NCBI RefSeq assembly: GCF_030730875.1
Contig: NZ_JAVAMA010000005.1
Coordinates: 186,001-250,000, forward strand
DNA length: 64,000 nt
Source: Sphingomonas sp. DG1-23
Lineage (GTDB): Bacteria > Pseudomonadota > Alphaproteobacteria > Sphingomonadales > Sphingomonadaceae
Direction: 5' to 3'
The position numbers and the translations under genes were made by a program. The notes beneath the pieces were generated by a model. That model made no database searches. It saw nothing but the letters and a program-made list of their open reading frames with translations, and was not told where the DNA came from. How positions within the stretch are numbered: position 1 is the stretch's first letter; every line of letters begins with the position of its first letter. Shown here piece by piece: positions 47,293-57,249 of this stretch.

Positions 47293-48528
47293 TCAGCTCG
47301 GGCGAAAAAGCCGGCCCTTCTCGGCGACCGCCACTGCGATCAGGGCGAGCACCCCCATGACGAGGAAGCCGGTATAGAGCGGCACGGTGGTGCCGTCGAA
47401 CGACTGGCCGATCTGCGCGCCGATCAGCGCCCCGCCCAAGGTCGCGACGAAGCCCTGCAGGCTCGACGCCGTGCCCGCAATCTCGCCCATCCGCTCCATC
47501 GCCATTGCCGAGAAGTTCGACGTGGCGAGGCCGAAGCTCGCCATCATCAGCGCCTGGAGGATCGCGAAGGTCCACAGAGTCTCATGCCCCGAAAAGGCGA
47601 CCGCGAGATGGATCGCGGCGAACAGGATCAGCGCCGAGAGCGCGGTGTGCGAGATCCGCCGCGTGCCGATCTTCATCACGATCCGCGAATTGAGGAACGA
47701 TCCGATCGCCATCGTACCGGCCACCGCGGCAAACACCAGGGTGAGCAGTTCGGGCCGGCCGAACACCGTCTCCATGATCTGCTGGACCGACCCGATGAAG
47801 CCGAACAGCCCGCCCGACAGCAAAGCCGCGGCGATCGTATAGCCCACCGCGCAGCGATCGCGCAGCACCAGTCCGTAATCCTCGACGATCCGGCCGGGCT
47901 TGAGGCTCTGGCGCGACTCCGGATCGAGCGTCTCGGGCATGCGCAGCCAGAACCACGCCACCACCAGCGCCGAGACGGTGCCGACGCCCCAGAAGATCAT
48001 CCGCCACGATCCTCCCGCGGCGAGCACGCCCTGGCCGAAGGCGGGGGCGAAGACCGGCGCCGCCATGAACACGATGAAAGCGAGGCTCATCACCCGCGCC
48101 ATCGCCCGTCCGGCGAAGCAATCGCGCACCAGCGCCACCGTCACCACCCGCGCGCCTGCCGCCGACGCGCCCATCGCCGCGCGCGCGACCAGCAGCAGCA
48201 CGAAGCTGCCCGAGATCGCCGCCAGCGCGCTGGTCAGCACATAGGAGACGAGCGCGATGATCAGCACCGGCCGCCGCCCGAACCGGTCCGACAGGGGACC
48301 GTAGATCAGTTGCGCGAATGCGAAGCCGAGCAGGAAAGCGGTGATCACGAACTGGCGATGATTGGGCTCCGCGACATGGAGGCTGTGCCCGATCGCCGGG
48401 AGCGCGGGCAGCATCGAATCGATCCCGAGCGCAGTCAGCGCCATCATCGACGCGATCAATGCGACGAACTCCCCGAACGGAATCGGCGCGCGATTGGCGG
48501 ACTGGGTCGAGAGATGCGGCTCGGACAT
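47293..48528 (-). CDS. Bcr/CflA-family multidrug efflux MFS transporter
   Basis: The 411-residue protein has twelve helices, and FAQLIYGPLSDRFGRRPVLI is the MFS loop 2-3 signature of the family. GALIGAQIGQSFDGT is near the C-terminus. It exports drugs such as bicyclomycin or sulfonamides in relatives; the substrate here is unknown. ATG 48528 (MSEPHLSTQ) is preferred; ATG 48540 is possible. The frame runs 95 codons upstream through repeat sequence. Confidence 0.9.
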   Translation of the reverse strand: MSEPHLSTQSANRAPIPFGEFVALIASMMALTALGIDSMLPALPAIGHSLHVAEPNHRQFVITAFLLGFAFAQLIYGPLSDRFGRRPVLIIALVSYVLTSALAAISGSFVLLLVARAAMGASAAGARVVTVALVRDCFAGRAMARVMSLAFIVFMAAPVFAPAFGQGVLAAGGSWRMIFWGVGTVSALVVAWFWLRMPETLDPESRQSLKPGRIVEDYGLVLRDRCAVGYTIAAALLSGGLFGFIGSVQQIMETVFGRPELLTLVFAAVAGTMAIGSFLNSRIVMKIGTRRISHTALSALILFAAIHLAVAFSGHETLWTFAILQALMMASFGLATSNFSAMAMERMGEIAGTASSLQGFVATLGGALIGAQIGQSFDGTTVPLYTGFLVMGVLALIAVAVAEKGRLFRPS

Positions 48529-48595
48529 GGCGCTGCCCATGGCCGATCGCGGCGAAGGCGTCACCCCCTGGCGAACATCGCGGTTACCCCTGAAT

Positions 48596-48724
48596 CTCCC
48601 TCTCCCCTTGATGGGGGAGAGGATAGCGCAGCTTGGCGAGGGGTAGAGCGGCGCATAGCGTCGCGCGGCTGCTGCGCAGCCGCACCCCCTCACCCAGCTC
48701 CCCCTTTGCAGGGGCGAGGGAAGA
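48596..48724. repeat. Intergenic repeat cluster with hairpins
   Basis: CTCTCCCC/GGGGGAGAG near 48599-48621, GCGGCTGC-TGC-GCAGCCGC at 48666-48684, and a CTCCCC/GGGGCGAG pair near 48700-48718. The layout is that of REP-like sphingomonad repeats between divergent genes. Confidence 0.55.
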
Positions 48725-48814
48725 ATGGGCCGAACGTCGATATGCCCGTCATGCCCCCCCGCTTGTTCGCCACCCCCCTGCGGGTCTAACTGAGCCCAAC
48801 CCATGGAGACTCGC

Positions 48815-49765
48815 ATGCTCGACACTCTCGCCGAGATCCCGGCGCTTTCGCTGGCCGATCAGCAATCCGATCCCGAAGGCTTCGCTCGGGAGTTCGGCCG
48901 CTCCTTCCAGCGCTTCGGCTTCGCCGTGGTGCGCGATCACGGCATTCCCGCCGAACTGATCGAGCGCGCCTGGACGATGACCAAAAAGTTCTTCGACCTG
49001 CCCGAAGACGTCAAGCGCAGCCATTTCGTCGAAGGCCAGGGCGGCGCGCGCGGCTATACCCCGTTCAAGACCGAGATCGCCAAGGGCGCGACTCATGTCG
49101 ACCTCAAGGAATTCTGGCATGTCGGCCGCCAGCTGGCCGAGGGCCACCGTTTCGCCGCGCAGATGCCCGCCAATATCTGGCCCGACCAGCCCGAAGGTTT
49201 CCGCGAGACCTTCCTCGAATTGTTCCAGGCGTTCGACGATGCCGGCGACAAATTGCTCTCGGCGATCGCGCGCTATCTCGGCCTCGCGCCGAACTGGTTC
49301 GATCCTGCGGTCAAGGACGGCAATTCGGTGCTGCGCCTGCTCCATTATCCGCCGGTCGCCGCCGACGCCCCCGAGGTCCGCGCCGGCGCGCACGAGGACA
49401 TCAACCTGATCACGCTGCTGCTGGGCGCCGAGGAAGCCGGGCTCGAATTGCTCGACCGCGACGGCAAATGGCTGCCGGTCAAACCGCCCGAAGGCGCGAT
49501 GGTGGTCAATGTCGGCGACATGCTCCAGCGGCTGACCAATCACGTATTGCCCTCGACCACCCACCGTGTGGTCAATCCCCCGGTCGAGCGCCGCGGCCAT
49601 TCGCGCTACTCGATGCCGTTCTTCCTGCATCCGGCACCCGATTTCCTGATCGAAACGCTACCGGGATGCGTCAGCGAAGAGCGCCCCAACCGCTATCCCG
49701 AGCCGATCAGCTCGCACGATTATCTCCACGAACGCCTCGTCGAGATCGGGCTGATCAAGAAGTAA
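48815..49765 (+). CDS. 2-oxoglutarate/Fe(II)-dependent oxygenase, isopenicillin N synthase-like
   Basis: The 316-residue protein has the Fe(II) ligands in AGAHEDINLITLL (His and Asp) and LPSTTHRVVNP (His). The RxS cosubstrate motif is in GHSRYSMPFFLHP. The substrate is unknown; bacterial members often act on small molecules or lipids. I chose ATG 48815 because GGAG lies six bases before it; ATG 48803 is four codons upstream. Confidence 0.87.
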   Translation: MLDTLAEIPALSLADQQSDPEGFAREFGRSFQRFGFAVVRDHGIPAELIERAWTMTKKFFDLPEDVKRSHFVEGQGGARGYTPFKTEIAKGATHVDLKEFWHVGRQLAEGHRFAAQMPANIWPDQPEGFRETFLELFQAFDDAGDKLLSAIARYLGLAPNWFDPAVKDGNSVLRLLHYPPVAADAPEVRAGAHEDINLITLLLGAEEAGLELLDRDGKWLPVKPPEGAMVVNVGDMLQRLTNHVLPSTTHRVVNPPVERRGHSRYSMPFFLHPAPDFLIETLPGCVSEERPNRYPEPISSHDYLHERLVEIGLIKK

Positions 49766-49810
49766 TCCTATCTTCCCCTCGCTTCGAGGGAGGGGCTAGA
49801 GGTGGGTCCA

Positions 49811-49843
49811 GCGGCGGGCGGGGCTCGATGCCCCGCCCGCCGC
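49811..49843. repeat. Strong GC hairpin within an intergenic repeat
   Basis: GCGGCGGGCGGGGC pairs perfectly with GCCCCGCCCGCCGC (14-bp stem, loop TCGAT). Outer, imperfect complementary sequence (GAGGTGGGT and ACCCACCC) extends the structure to about 49790-49885. It separates the oxygenase gene from hom. Confidence 0.75.
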
Positions 49844-49920
49844 TTTCACGTCGGACGCCGAAGGGCTCGCTGACGCTCGCACCCACCCAAGCTCCTCCCT
49901 TGCAGGGAGGCGAGTGAGAG

Positions 49921-51219
49921 ATGAATATGACCGAACCGCTTCGCATCGCACTCGCCGGCCTCGGAACCGTGGGCGCGGGCGTCATTCGCCTGCTCGACGC
50001 CAATGGCGAACTGATCGCGCGGCGCGCGGGGCGGCCGATCGTGGTCACGGCGGTCTCGGCGCGCGACCGGACCAAGGATCGCGGCGTCGACATCACGCGC
50101 TTCGAGTGGATCGACGATTCCGCCGAGCTCGCCCGCCATCCCAAAGCCGATGTCGTGGTCGAGCTGGTCGGCGGTTCGGACGGCCCGGCACTGTCGCTCG
50201 CGCGCGCCACGCTGGCGGCGGGCAAGAGCCTCGTCACCGCCAACAAGGCGATGATCGCGCATCACGGGCTCGAGCTCGCCCGCGCCGCCGAGGCCGCCAA
50301 TCTCGCGCTCAAGTTCGAAGCCGCGGTCGCCGGCGGGGTGCCGGTGATCAAGGGCCTGCGCGAAGGCGCCGCCGCCAACGAGATCGGCCGGGTCTATGGC
50401 ATCCTCAACGGCACCTGCAATTTCATCCTGTCCAAGATGGAGGCCGAGGGCCGCGATTTTTCGGAAATCCTCAGCGAGGCGCAGGCATTGGGCTATGCCG
50501 AGGCCGATCCCAGCTTCGACATCGACGGCGTCGACGCCGCGCACAAGCTCTCGATCCTCGCCAGCGTCGCGTTCGGCGCCCAGCCGGCGTTCGAGGACGT
50601 CGCAATCACCGGGGTACGCCACATCCTCGCCGCCGACATCGCCGAGGCGGCGGCGCTCGGCTATCGCGTTCGCCTGCTCGGCGTCGCCGATGCCGGGCCG
50701 CACGGGCTGTTCCAGCGCATCCATCCGCACCTCGTGCCCTTGAGCCATCCGCTCGCGCACGTCCTCGGCTCGACCAACGCCGTGGTCGCCGAGGGCAATT
50801 TCGTCGGGCGCCTGCTGTTCCAGGGCGCCGGTGCGGGCGATGGGCCGACCGCCTCGGCAGTCGTCGCCGATCTGATCGACATCGCGCGCGGCGAATTCGG
50901 CCCGCCTTATGCGATGCCCGCCGACGCCCTCGCCGCGCAGCAGGCCGCCGACAGCGGCGAGCGCAGGGCGCGCGCCTATGTCCGGCTGACCGTCGCCGAC
51001 AAGGTCGGCGTCCTCGCCGAGATCGCCGCGGCGATGCGCGACGCCGGGGTATCGATCGAGAGCCTCATCCAGCGCGGCGCCAATCCCGACGGCAGCGTGC
51101 TGGTCGCGATCGTCACCCATGAGGGTCCCGAGCGCAGCGTTGCACAGGCGCTGGAGAAATTGCGCGGCTCGCAGAGCCTCGTCGGCGAGCCGATGTGGAT
51201 GCATATTCTCGGGGAATAG
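49921..51219 (+). CDS. hom: Homoserine dehydrogenase
   Basis: The 432-residue protein has the NAD(P) motif ALAGLGTVGAG (residues 10-20) and TANKAMIAHHG. The catalytic segment is NGTCNFILSKM, followed by EAQALGYAEADPSFDIDG. An ACT domain from about residue 350 (LTVADKVGVLAEIAAAMRDAG) allows feedback control by threonine. It converts aspartate semialdehyde to homoserine. ATG 49921; 49927 is an alternative. Confidence 0.97.
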   Translation: MNMTEPLRIALAGLGTVGAGVIRLLDANGELIARRAGRPIVVTAVSARDRTKDRGVDITRFEWIDDSAELARHPKADVVVELVGGSDGPALSLARATLAAGKSLVTANKAMIAHHGLELARAAEAANLALKFEAAVAGGVPVIKGLREGAAANEIGRVYGILNGTCNFILSKMEAEGRDFSEILSEAQALGYAEADPSFDIDGVDAAHKLSILASVAFGAQPAFEDVAITGVRHILAADIAEAAALGYRVRLLGVADAGPHGLFQRIHPHLVPLSHPLAHVLGSTNAVVAEGNFVGRLLFQGAGAGDGPTASAVVADLIDIARGEFGPPYAMPADALAAQQAADSGERRARAYVRLTVADKVGVLAEIAAAMRDAGVSIESLIQRGANPDGSVLVAIVTHEGPERSVAQALEKLRGSQSLVGEPMWMHILGE

Positions 51220-51242
51220 CTAAACCGTCGTCCCTGGTGCGG

Positions 51243-51584
51243 CTAGGGCGCCAGTTCGCGCTTGACCCATTTGAGCCCGCGTCCGCCTGCCGAAACGCTG
51301 ACTCCGACATAGCCGCAATGCGCGGTGAAAGCGCCTTGCCCGCATTCGGGTTCGGTGCGCTGGCCGACCAGCCGCGCGACCCGCTGATCGGGCAGTTCCT
51401 CCCGCGAAGGGCCGACGAACGGCACACGGTAGCGGTCGGCATCGCGGCGCGCGCAGACCACGATCTCGTCGTCATTATCGGTGCTGCGGCACGGCACGTC
51501 GCCGGCGGTCTTCTCGCGATACGCCGCGATCGCGCCTTCCAATCCGGGGGCGTCCTGAACCAGCAGCAGCAACGCCAACAACAC
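51243..51584 (-). CDS. Small exported hypothetical protein
   Basis: This 113-residue protein starts at GTG 51584 (MLLALLLLVQDAPGLEG), with AAAGGA six bases upstream. Short hydrophobic start, then CRSTDNDDEIVVCARRDADRYR, a pattern I recall from conserved sphingomonad hypothetical proteins, and several cysteines (RTEPECGQGAFTAHCGY) likely in disulfides. Probably periplasmic. Function unknown. Confidence 0.68.
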   Translation of the reverse strand: MLLALLLLVQDAPGLEGAIAAYREKTAGDVPCRSTDNDDEIVVCARRDADRYRVPFVGPSREELPDQRVARLVGQRTEPECGQGAFTAHCGYVGVSVSAGGRGLKWVKRELAP

Positions 51585-51727
51585 GGCCGATCCTTTCGCT
51601 TGCGACGAAACGAGGCTGGCGCACGGTTGTGGCGAAATTGCGAACGCGTTGACAGCGCTAGCAGCCTCGACACTGCAACATGCCCCGCCTATCGCCATCG
51701 CAATTCTGTAGAGGGAATCCCCAGCCG

Positions 51728-52696
51728 ATGACGACTGCCAGCCATGTTCTCGATCGCGTCCTCGTGCTCGAAATGGTGCGCGTCACCGAAGCCGCGGCGA
51801 TCGCCGCGTCCAGCCTGGTCGGGCGCGGCGACGAGAAAGCGGCGGACCATGTCGCGGTCGAGGCGATGCGCGAGGCGCTCAATTCGCTCTACATGGACGG
51901 CACCGTGGTGATCGGCGAAGGCGAGCGCGATGAGGCGCCGATGCTCTATATCGGCGAAAAGGTCGGCAGTGCGATCGGCAGCGGCCCCAGGATCGACATC
52001 GCGCTCGATCCATTGGAAGGCACTACGATCTGCGCCAAGGCCGGCCCCAACGCGCTCGCGGTGCTCGCGGTCGCCGAGCATGGCGGGCTGCTCAATGCCC
52101 CCGACGTCTATATGGACAAGATCGCGGTCGGCCCCGGCTATCCCGAAGGCGTCATCGATCTGGCGAAGTCGCCGACCGAAAACGTCAAGGCGCTCGCCGC
52201 GGCCAAGGGCGTCGAGCCCAACGAGATCATCGTCTGCGTGCTCGATCGCCCGCGCCATGAGAAGATGATCGCCGAGCTTCGCGCGATCGGCTGCGGCATC
52301 GTGCTGATCGGCGACGGCGACGTCGCGGGGGTGATCGCCACCACCAATCCCGACACCACGATCGACATGTACATGGGCTCGGGCGGCGCCCCCGAGGGCG
52401 TGCTCGCCTGTGCGGCTTTGCGCTGCGTCGGCGGCCAGTTCAAGGGCCGGCTGGTGTTCCGCAACGACGACGAGCGCGCCCGCGCGCGCAAATGGGGGAT
52501 CGAGGATCTCGACAAGATCTACGACCTCACCGAACTCGCCAAGGGCGACTGCATCTTCGCCGCGACCGGCGTCACCGACGGCTCGCTGCTCGAAGGCGTC
52601 AAGCGCGTCCGTGGACGTATGACCACCGAGAGCGTCGTGATGCGCGCCAGCTCGGGCACCGTCCGCTGGGTCAAGGGCGAGCACCGGCTGGACTGA
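51728..52696 (+). CDS. glpX: Class II fructose-1,6-bisphosphatase GlpX
   Basis: The 322-residue protein has the metal-binding motifs GEGERDEAPML and ALDPLEGTT, and GSGGAPEGVLACAA. It hydrolyses fructose-1,6-bisphosphate in gluconeogenesis. I chose ATG 51728 (MTTASHVLDRV); the frame opens 48 bases earlier. Following hom without operon spacing of note (over 500 bp). Confidence 0.96.
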   Translation: MTTASHVLDRVLVLEMVRVTEAAAIAASSLVGRGDEKAADHVAVEAMREALNSLYMDGTVVIGEGERDEAPMLYIGEKVGSAIGSGPRIDIALDPLEGTTICAKAGPNALAVLAVAEHGGLLNAPDVYMDKIAVGPGYPEGVIDLAKSPTENVKALAAAKGVEPNEIIVCVLDRPRHEKMIAELRAIGCGIVLIGDGDVAGVIATTNPDTTIDMYMGSGGAPEGVLACAALRCVGGQFKGRLVFRNDDERARARKWGIEDLDKIYDLTELAKGDCIFAATGVTDGSLLEGVKRVRGRMTTESVVMRASSGTVRWVKGEHRLD

Positions 52697-52812
52697 GCGC
52701 ATCTTTCTCCCTCCCTGGCAGAGAGGGGGAAATTGAGCGCCGCTTCCTCTCGGCGCCCTTGCTCCCTCAGCGCCCGCGCCCTACCCCTCCTCCACGATAT
52801 TCGGGAGGAAAC

Positions 52813-54678
52813 ATGCGCAACGTGATCGGTTTCGTGGCTCTGGCGGCGCTTGCCGCGCCGCTCGCGCCTGCGGCCGCGCAGACGGCGCCCTCGGCGCTGT
52901 CGAAGGTCCTCGAAGCTCCCTTCAGCTACGAAGAAGTCATGGTGCCGATGCGCGACGGCGCGAAGCTGCAGACCGTCATCCTCCGCCCCAAAGGCAAGGC
53001 CGGCAAGCTGCCGATTCTGCTCCAGCGCACGCCCTATGGCGTGCCCGACAAGGCGCCGCTCGGCGTGCCCGCCTCGATGCGCTTCCTGATGGAGGACGGC
53101 TATATCCTCGTCTTCCAGAACATGCGCGGCCAGTTCAAATCGGACGGCGACTTCACCATGTCGATGGCGCTCGACGCCAAGGGCAAGACCGGCGTCGACG
53201 AGGCGACCGACGCGTGGGACAGCGTCGACTGGCTGGTGAAGAACGTCTCCGGCAACAACGGCAAGGTCGGGATGTGGGGCGTCTCCTATCCCGGCTATGC
53301 CTCGGCCGTCGCGCTCGCCCGGCCGCACCCCGCGCTCAAGGCGGTGAGCCCCCAGGCGGCGTGGAACGACTGGTGGATCAACGACGATCTCCACCGCTAT
53401 GGCGCGATGCGACTGTCCTACGCCACCGACTGGCTGTTCAGCCTGCAGAACAATGATCAGGGCGAGGACTTCGATTACGGCGGCAAGCCCCCGGTCGACA
53501 GCTATGACTGGTTCCTCAAGCTCGGCCCCGTGGCCAATCTCGACAGGCTCTATTTCAAGGGATCGGTGCCGCAACTCACCGCGATGATCGAGCATCCCGA
53601 TTACGACGATTTCTGGAAGCGCCAGCGCTGGACCGACAAGCTCGGCCGCACCAATGTCCCCACGCTCCACGTCGCCGGCTTCTGGGATCAGGAAGACCCG
53701 CTCGGCACGTGGAAGATCTACGAGAAGATGGAGGCGCAGGATCCCGACGGCCTCAACATGATCGTCGCCGGCCCCTGGGCGCACGGGACGTGGCACGGCA
53801 ACGCCAGCGATGTCGGCTATATCAAGTTCGGCAAGGAGAGCGGCACCGACTTCATGCGCGATATCGAGGCGCCGTTCTTCGCGCACTGGCTCCACGGCAA
53901 GGGGACCAAGCCCGCCTTCGAGGCGCGGATGTTCCAGAGCGGCTCGTGGGAGTGGAAATCCTATCCGAAATGGCCGGCGCCCGGCGCGACGCTGACCAAC
54001 CTCTATCTGCAGAGCGACGGCACCCTGTCCTTCACGCCGCCGACCGACCCGGGCCAGTGCCGCGAATATGTCTCCGATCCCGCCAATCCGGTGCCGTTCC
54101 GCGAGCGCCCGATCTCGCGCACCTACCCCTCGCAGGAATGGCGCTGGTGGGAAGCCGCCGACCAGCGCTTCGTCGATCACCGCCCCGACGTACTCAGCTA
54201 TACCAGCGCGCCGCTCGACGCCGACCTCACCGTCACCGGCGAAGTCGCGGCGAAACTGATGGCGTCGACCTCGGGCACCGACAGCGATTTCGTCGTCAAG
54301 CTGATCGACGTGCTCCCCGACGATTACGAGCCCGCCCCCCGCGGCGCGCTCGGCGACTATCCGCGCACCCTCAACGGCTATCAATTCCCGATCGCGATGG
54401 AAGTCCGCCGCGGCCGCTATCTCGCAAGCTTCGAGAAAGCGACGCCGCTGACCCCCAATCAGGTGGTCGCGTGGGACGTGCCGCTCAGGAGCCACGACCA
54501 TGTCTTCAAGAAGGGCCATCGCATCATGGTCCAGATCCAGTCGAGCTGGTTTCCGATGCTCGACCGCAACCCGCAGAAGTTCGTGCCCAATATCTACAAG
54601 GCGGCGCCCGCGGACTTCGTCAAGGCGACCCAGCGCGTCTGCGGCGGATCGCTGGTCGCGCTGCCGGTGATCAGATAG
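52813..54678 (+). CDS. CocE/NonD-family exported hydrolase
   Basis: The 621-residue protein has a signal peptide (ends PAAAQ, about residue 23) and an alpha/beta hydrolase core. GMWGVSYPGYAS holds the nucleophile serine (about residue 160), and HVAGFWDQED and AGPWAHGTWHG are near the catalytic Asp and His. A C-terminal beta jelly roll follows (LDADLTVTGEVAAKLM), as in cocaine esterase and glutaryl-acylase-like enzymes. GGGAGG precedes ATG 52813. It probably cleaves esters or amides in the periplasm. Confidence 0.91.
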   Translation: MRNVIGFVALAALAAPLAPAAAQTAPSALSKVLEAPFSYEEVMVPMRDGAKLQTVILRPKGKAGKLPILLQRTPYGVPDKAPLGVPASMRFLMEDGYILVFQNMRGQFKSDGDFTMSMALDAKGKTGVDEATDAWDSVDWLVKNVSGNNGKVGMWGVSYPGYASAVALARPHPALKAVSPQAAWNDWWINDDLHRYGAMRLSYATDWLFSLQNNDQGEDFDYGGKPPVDSYDWFLKLGPVANLDRLYFKGSVPQLTAMIEHPDYDDFWKRQRWTDKLGRTNVPTLHVAGFWDQEDPLGTWKIYEKMEAQDPDGLNMIVAGPWAHGTWHGNASDVGYIKFGKESGTDFMRDIEAPFFAHWLHGKGTKPAFEARMFQSGSWEWKSYPKWPAPGATLTNLYLQSDGTLSFTPPTDPGQCREYVSDPANPVPFRERPISRTYPSQEWRWWEAADQRFVDHRPDVLSYTSAPLDADLTVTGEVAAKLMASTSGTDSDFVVKLIDVLPDDYEPAPRGALGDYPRTLNGYQFPIAMEVRRGRYLASFEKATPLTPNQVVAWDVPLRSHDHVFKKGHRIMVQIQSSWFPMLDRNPQKFVPNIYKAAPADFVKATQRVCGGSLVALPVIR

Positions 54679-55144
54679 CCCCGAGCATCAGATACGCGTC
54701 GTCGCCGTAGGACGGGTCGGCATCGCGCGGGACATAGGCAAAGCCTTGCCGCGTCCAGTAACGATCGGCGCCGCCGACCGCCATCAGCGCGATGTCGGCG
54801 AATCCGCGCGCCCGGGCCTGCGCCTTGACCAGATCGAGCGCCGCTCTGCCGGCGCCGGCGCCGCGCGCGGCAGGCAGCAAAGCCAGGTCGTGGAGATACC
54901 AGGCGTCGGCATCGGGCGGGATCGCGCCGGGCAACGCCCCGAGCTTGGGCGGATCCTCGCGATGCCACGGATGGCTGATCAGATAGCCGGCGACCGTGTC
55001 GTCCTGCTCGAGCACGAAGCAGCCGGCGGGATAGAGGTCCAGCCGCCCGGCATAGACCGCGAGCGGTTCGGTGAAGCGCCCATGCACCGCATCCGAGATC
55101 GCGGAGACGGCGGCGAGGTCCGTCGCACGCATCGATCGCCACAT
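54671..55144 (-). CDS. GNAT-family N-acetyltransferase
   Basis: The 157-residue protein has WYLHDLALLPAARGAGAGRAAL, the acetyl-CoA binding region, and DRYWTRQGFAYVP near the end. The substrate is unknown. ATG 55144 has AAGGAAGG nine bases upstream. Its stop overlaps the convergent hydrolase stop by eight bases. Confidence 0.85.
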   Translation of the reverse strand: MWRSMRATDLAAVSAISDAVHGRFTEPLAVYAGRLDLYPAGCFVLEQDDTVAGYLISHPWHREDPPKLGALPGAIPPDADAWYLHDLALLPAARGAGAGRAALDLVKAQARARGFADIALMAVGGADRYWTRQGFAYVPRDADPSYGDDAYLMLGAI

Positions 55145-55177
55145 GCCGGCCGCCTTCCTTTTCGTCGCGCCGGCCTC

Positions 55178-55254
55178 GTGCCGGGGTCCACCAGGCCGCC
55201 CGCGAGCGGCAGGAGGCTCGAGGGACTCGCCTGCCGCACCGTGGACCCCGGCAC
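55178..55254. repeat. Inverted repeat upstream of the acetyltransferase
   Basis: GTGCCGGGGTCCAC (55178-55191) and GTGGACCCCGGCAC (55241-55254) are perfect 14-bp arms around a 49-bp spacer. The arms match the sphingomonad REP-like repeat class. It separates the gene from the ABC operon. Confidence 0.8.
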
Positions 55255-55284
55255 AAGGCCGCGGTGACAGGAAGCGAGATCGGC

Positions 55285-56055
55285 CTAGTTCTTCAGCCGA
55301 TACCCCGTCCGGAAGATCGTCACGATCAGCCCGAGGCAGAGCACCAGAAACAGCCCGGTCACCCCGAGGCTCCACCCGACGCTGACATCGCCCGCGCCGA
55401 AGAAGCTCCAGCGGAAGCCGCTGACCAGATAGACCACCGGATTGAACAGGCTCACCGTCCGCCACGGCTCGGGCAGCATGTCGATCGAGTAAAAGGCGCC
55501 GCCGAGAAAGGTCAGCGGCGTCACCAGCAGCGCCGGCACGACGTTCAATTGCTCGAACCCCTTGGCCCAGATGCCGATGATGAAGCCGAACAGGCTGAAG
55601 GTGACCGAGGTCAGCACGAGGAACGCCAGCATCGCGGCCGGATGATCGATCCTGAGCGGCACGAAGAATGCCGAGGTGATCAGGATGATCAGCCCGATCA
55701 CGATCGACTTGGTCGCCGCCGCGCCGACGAAGCCGATCACCATCTCGATCGCCGAGATCGGCGCCGAGAGCAGTTCGAACACGGTGCCGGTGAATTTGGG
55801 GAAATAGATGCCGATCGATGCATTGGCGATGCTCTGGGTGAGCAAGGACAGCATGATCAGTCCGGGGACGAGGAAGCTGCCGTAATTGACGTCGCCGATC
55901 GACTGGATCCGGCTGCCGATCGCGCCGCCGAACACGATGAAATAGAGCGAGGTGGTGATCACCGGCGTGGCGACGCTCTGCCACAAAGTGCGCAGGGTAC
56001 GCGCCATCTCGAACTTGTAGATCGCCCAGATGCCGTGGAAGTTGACGCCGGTCAT
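55285..56055 (-). CDS. ABC-2 type transporter permease
   Basis: The 256-residue protein has six hydrophobic helices and the ABC-2 region [24 protein letters not shown]. It works with the ATPase encoded upstream, whose stop overlaps this ATG by four bases (ATGA). It likely exports a drug, lipid or polysaccharide; not determinable. Confidence 0.93.
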   Translation of the reverse strand: MTGVNFHGIWAIYKFEMARTLRTLWQSVATPVITTSLYFIVFGGAIGSRIQSIGDVNYGSFLVPGLIMLSLLTQSIANASIGIYFPKFTGTVFELLSAPISAIEMVIGFVGAAATKSIVIGLIILITSAFFVPLRIDHPAAMLAFLVLTSVTFSLFGFIIGIWAKGFEQLNVVPALLVTPLTFLGGAFYSIDMLPEPWRTVSLFNPVVYLVSGFRWSFFGAGDVSVGWSLGVTGLFLVLCLGLIVTIFRTGYRLKN

Positions 56056-57002
56056 GCCACGGCTCCTTCGTTGGAAGCGTGCTTCGCGTCGACCAGATCG
56101 ACGAAGATGTCCTCGAGGCTCGACTTGCTGGTGTCGAGATCCTTGAACGCGATCCCCATCTCGGAAAGTTTCCGAAGCAGCGACGGGATGCCGGTGCGTT
56201 CGGCCTGCGCGTCGAACACGTAGCGCAGCCGATGTCCCTCATCCTCGAGGCTGAGATGCCATTCGTCGAGTTCATGGGGGATCGCAGTCATCGGCTCGAC
56301 CAGGGCGATGTCCATCTCGCGCTTGCCGAGCTTCTTCATCAGCGCGGCCTTCTCCTCGACCAGCAGCAATTGCCCCTTGTTGATCACCCCCACCCGATCG
56401 GCCATTTCCTCGGCCTCCTCGATATAATGGGTGGTGAGGATGATCGTCGTGCCGCGCTCGCGCAATTTGCCGATCATCTTCCACATGTCGCGACGCAGCG
56501 AGACGTCGACGCCGGCAGTAGGCTCGTCGAGGAAGAGGATGTCGGGCTGGTGGCTGAGCGCTTTGGCGATCATCACCCGGCGCTTCATGCCGCCCGACAA
56601 TTCCATGAGCTTGGCGTCGCGCTTGTCCCATAGCGACAGATCCTTGAGCACCTGATCGAGATGCGCCTGATCGGGCTTCTTGCCGAACAGCCCGCGCGAG
56701 AAGCGCAGAGTCGAGCCGACGCTGGAGAACATGTCGACGGCGATTTCCTGCGGCACCAGCCCGATCCGGCTGCGCGCCTCGCGCGGATGGGTGATCGCGT
56801 CGTGCCCGTCGACGAGGATCGTCCCCGAGCTCGGCGTGACGATCCCGCAGATGATGCTGATCAGAGTGGTCTTGCCCGCGCCGTTCGGCCCGAGAAGCGC
56901 GAAGATCTCGCCGCGGCGAATCTCCAGATCGACATGGTCGAGCGCCTTGTGCCCCGACGCATAGGTCTTGCTGACCTGAGAAACCGACAAAATGGATTGC
57001 AT
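56052..57002 (-). CDS. ABC transporter ATP-binding protein
   Basis: The 316-residue ATPase has Walker [12 protein letters not shown] (about residue 43), signature [12 protein letters not shown], Walker [13 protein letters not shown] and switch [15 protein letters not shown]-terminal extension (about 235-316) is typical of ABC-2 export ATPases. I chose ATG 57002 ([10 protein letters not shown]); the frame is open further upstream. It is the first gene of a two-gene operon. Confidence 0.95.
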   Translation of the reverse strand: MQSILSVSQVSKTYASGHKALDHVDLEIRRGEIFALLGPNGAGKTTLISIICGIVTPSSGTILVDGHDAITHPREARSRIGLVPQEIAVDMFSSVGSTLRFSRGLFGKKPDQAHLDQVLKDLSLWDKRDAKLMELSGGMKRRVMIAKALSHQPDILFLDEPTAGVDVSLRRDMWKMIGKLRERGTTIILTTHYIEEAEEMADRVGVINKGQLLLVEEKAALMKKLGKREMDIALVEPMTAIPHELDEWHLSLEDEGHRLRYVFDAQAERTGIPSLLRKLSEMGIAFKDLDTSKSSLEDIFVDLVDAKHASNEGAVA

Positions 57003-57078
57003 TCGGGATGGCCCCCGGAAACGGAACGGAGCCGTTACGTAGGGTCGGGGTGCGGCGGGGACAAGCTCGCGGAAAAAT

Positions 57079-57238
57079 TCCTCCCCGAGTTCGTCTCGGG
57101 GAGGGGGACCATGCGAAGCATGGTGGAGGGGCGCCGCGAAGCGGCGGGGTCCCGCGTTGCACGCCCCGGTACCTGCGGCGTGCCCCTCCACCACGCCCTG
57201 CGGGCGCGGTCCCCCTCCCCGAGCAAGCTCGGGGAGGA
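57079..57238. repeat. Long intergenic inverted repeat
   Basis: TCCTCCCCGAG...GGGGGACCATG at the left and GGTCCCCCTCCCCGAG...CTCGGGGAGGA at the right form long imperfect arms with GTGGAGGGGC/GCCCCTCCAC inside. It is a composite REP-like element between convergent-free, same-strand genes. Confidence 0.75.
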
Positions 57239-57249
57239 ACGAGTCATGC